Shown in pieces: positions 61,862 to 64,000 of a DNA stretch of 64,000 nt. The stretch's first letter is position 1, and every line of letters starts with the position of its first letter. The position numbers and the translations under genes were made by a program. Origin of the DNA: Aphidius gifuensis (taxonomy: Eukaryota; Arthropoda; Insecta; Hymenoptera; Braconidae); contig NC_057791.1 of NCBI RefSeq assembly GCF_014905175.1, positions 25,160,543 through 25,224,542 on the forward strand, read 5' to 3'. The notes under the pieces are model-generated. The model saw only the letters and a list, made by a program, of their open reading frames with translations, made no database searches and was not told the origin of the DNA.

Positions 61862-63084
61862 ATGAGACGACACAAGAAAAAAAAAAAGTCAACAACAATT
61901 AACAATTTAAATGACGATGTATTGATAATAATATTTAAATATTTATCATTCAGCCAAAGATTATTAATGGAAAGAGGTAAGTTAACCTTAATTATTTATT
62001 GTTATCATTGTTAAAAATTGTATATACTTGAAGCAAATATGTAATTGATAATTTTTTTTATTAGTTTGTGTTAGATGGTCAATAATTGCTCAACAATCTT
62101 GGGGTGGTGTTACAACTATGAAAATTGATAACAATCAAATATATGGAATGTCAAAAGATTTTCATTCAGAGGAATTAAAAACAGTATTCAATACTTTGCT
62201 GATGAGATGTGGTCGTCATTTGAATACATTAACAATTACCAATTCAATAATTGATTCATCAATTTTACCAATAATTCGTTTTAATTGTTGTCATTTAACA
62301 CAAGTTGATTTAATATTTAAAACAAATGCCATTGAACATTTTGTTAAGCCATTTGGAAAAATGAAAAAACTTAAAAGTTGCAAAATAACAAATGTTAAAT
62401 CATTATTTGCAAGAGATTGTTTAATAAGTTTACCAAATGGCATTGAAACGATACACATGGAAGTTCCAAATTCATTAATAACATTTTCATCAAGATTATT
62501 GCTCAGCAGTTTATCAAGTGTAAGTTAAAAATTGTAAATATATTAATATAAATTTGTTAATTTTTTATATTTTTTGTTAACAGGTATTTATTAAATTTAA
62601 TTCATTGAGATCTTTGACATTACGAGGCTATAGATTTTCAGGTTTATTGATAAATGCCATAAGTCAATGTCAAACATTGACTTTTGTTGATTTACAAAAT
62701 AGTGTAATTGAAAAAATAGATGATTTATCAAATTTAACAAATTTAAAATATCTAAATGTCAGCAAGGTTGAAAGAATAACTAATTCATTTTTGATACTCG
62801 TTGCTGATAAATGTAAAAAATTGGAATATCTTGATGTCAGTTATTGCAAACGAGTCAATGATGATGGTGTCAAAGAAATAATAAAACACTGCTTGAATCT
62901 TGAACAATTAAAAATTGCCTGGACCTCAGTGACATCAGGTGTTATTATTTCAGCTGTAAACTTAACGAAATATCGTCGTGGATGTCCAATTTTACATCTG
63001 TATCCAGGTCCTTGGATGACATTCAAACATCCACAGCTTAAATATAGAATATATTATTCGTACTTGAAAATTATCTACAGGTAA
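61862..63084 (+). CDS. F-box/LRR protein, divergent member
   Basis: Exons 61862-61976, 62065-62519 and 62584-63084; 356 residues, phases consistent. It starts MRRHKKKKKSTT, directly followed by the F-box (INNLNDDVLIIIFKYLSFSQ; then VCVRWSIIAQQSWGGVTTMK). It lacks the long STPAPID-type N-terminal module. LRRs follow: MRCGRHLNTLTITN, CQTLTFVDLQN, LTNLKYLNVSKV, CKKLEYLDVSYCKRVNDDGV and CLNLEQLKIAW, of the Cys-containing FBXL type. The CGRxLxTL block is shared with the two minus-strand paralogues, so they belong to one local family. It ends IIYR plus TAA; AG|GTAAAC at the stop is also donor-like, so an alternative longer form is possible. Probable SCF substrate receptor, target unknown. Confidence 0.83.
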
Positions 63085-64000
63085 ACGTAATACGTACTAA
63101 ACTAAATTATTATTTTTTATTAACACCAAAAAGGTAAATTAATACAATGAAAAGTACAAATATTAATTATTGAAATATAAGAAAAATTATTTATTTTTAT
63201 AATAATATTATTACAAAATTAATTTTGTTATTTTTTTTTTTTTTTCATTTGAAAATAAATCATAAATTTTTCATAATTAAATAATCATTTATATTATAAG
63301 TTATAACAAAAAATAATAATAATAATTTATTTATTAAAATATACAGTTAAACTGTAATTAAAAATTTAAAATGTCATAATTTAAATTTAACATCAATTTG
63401 ATTGATAAAAAAAAAAAAAAAAAAATCATTCTAAAATTATTGTAATATTGATAAATACAAGCATTTTATTTTTAAAATAAAATGAGGCCTGATAATTATT
63501 GTATTAATGTGTCATTCGAGCCACTTTTATTTTTAATGATTTTATCATTAAAGTTTAGTTGTTTTTTTTTTTTTTTTTTTTTGTTTAAATATATATATAT
63601 TATTATTCAACTTAAAAATACATGTTGACACTGTCAACCGCAACCAGTTGTTAAAGTTAGTTCAATTATTAATTATTGCATTTGTATTTATTTGTTATAA
63701 ATATATTATTATAATTATTTTACGGTAATTAGATTATAATATTTTCATACGGTTTCTTGTACAAAAAAAAGTATATAATGTACTAATAATAAATTGAGTT
63801 TATATTTCAAATTCAATTGCACTGAATAATTATTTATATGGCCTCGTTTTTAAATATACATATTAATGTATGTGTATTGACAAAAATAATAATAAAAATA
63901 ATATAGTGGAATGTATATTTTTTAAATAAATATATTTTATATGAAAATTGAAATATAATACTTTGATAGAATATATTTTTTTTGTCATCAAATTCAAGAC
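63085..64000. other. 3' flank of the F-box gene
   Basis: A+T-rich with poly-A/T runs and ATA/ATT repeats. No gene, ordered repeat or RNA is seen. Confidence 0.5.

Overview
The window is nuclear DNA of an insect. It is very A+T-rich, with many (ATT)n, (CAT)n, poly-A/T and CA/GT tracts, short GT-AG introns and fly/bee-like orthologues. A hymenopteran, possibly a small parasitoid wasp such as a braconid, fits the base composition and the venom-type acid phosphatase remnant. That placement is inference; no species is claimed.

Region 1 (1-10 kb) is ordinary genic DNA. It holds the 3' end of the Hippo-pathway kinase warts/LATS (+), the mitochondrial ribosomal protein mRpS10 (-), the mitochondrial pyruvate carrier subunit Mpc1 (+, head to head with mRpS10), and an 804-residue secreted or surface-anchored protein (-). 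That protein has two tandem copies of a Cache-like plus cysteine-rich module.

Region 2 (10-21 kb) is about 11 kb without a confident gene, between two divergently transcribed genes. It contains simple repeats, a few GC-richer islands and a candidate exon, and probably carries the promoters and 5' exons of Syncrip.

Region 3 (21-31.6 kb) is Syncrip/hnRNP Q-R (Syp, +), with a mutually exclusive pair of 136-nt exons rebuilding the start of RRM2, a candidate 15-nt microexon and a NAGNAG acceptor. After 7.7 kb of low-complexity DNA comes a LEV-10-like receptor-clustering protein (39.3-45.1 kb, +) with five CUB domains, one LDLa domain and a transmembrane segment. It has two alternative 3' terminal exons, one giving a His/Gln-rich cytoplasmic tail and one ending in a bare hydrophobic segment.

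Region 4 (47.5-63.1 kb) is a young, rearranged cluster. It has two paralogous F-box/LRR genes (-), a more distant F-box/LRR gene (+), and a coiled-coil gene (-) that shares an N-terminal module and a recurring 'STPAPID' peptide motif with the F-box genes but has no F-box. Around them lie a broken copy of the coiled-coil gene split by a 577-bp terminal-inverted-repeat element, two related repeat elements, dead fragments of ESF1 and muskelin, two exons of a histidine acid phosphatase with an altered catalytic motif, a two-exon orphan gene with a duplicated first exon, and a duplicated ~650-bp 5' flank. This cluster is the least conventional part of the window. No RNA genes or CRISPR arrays were found.
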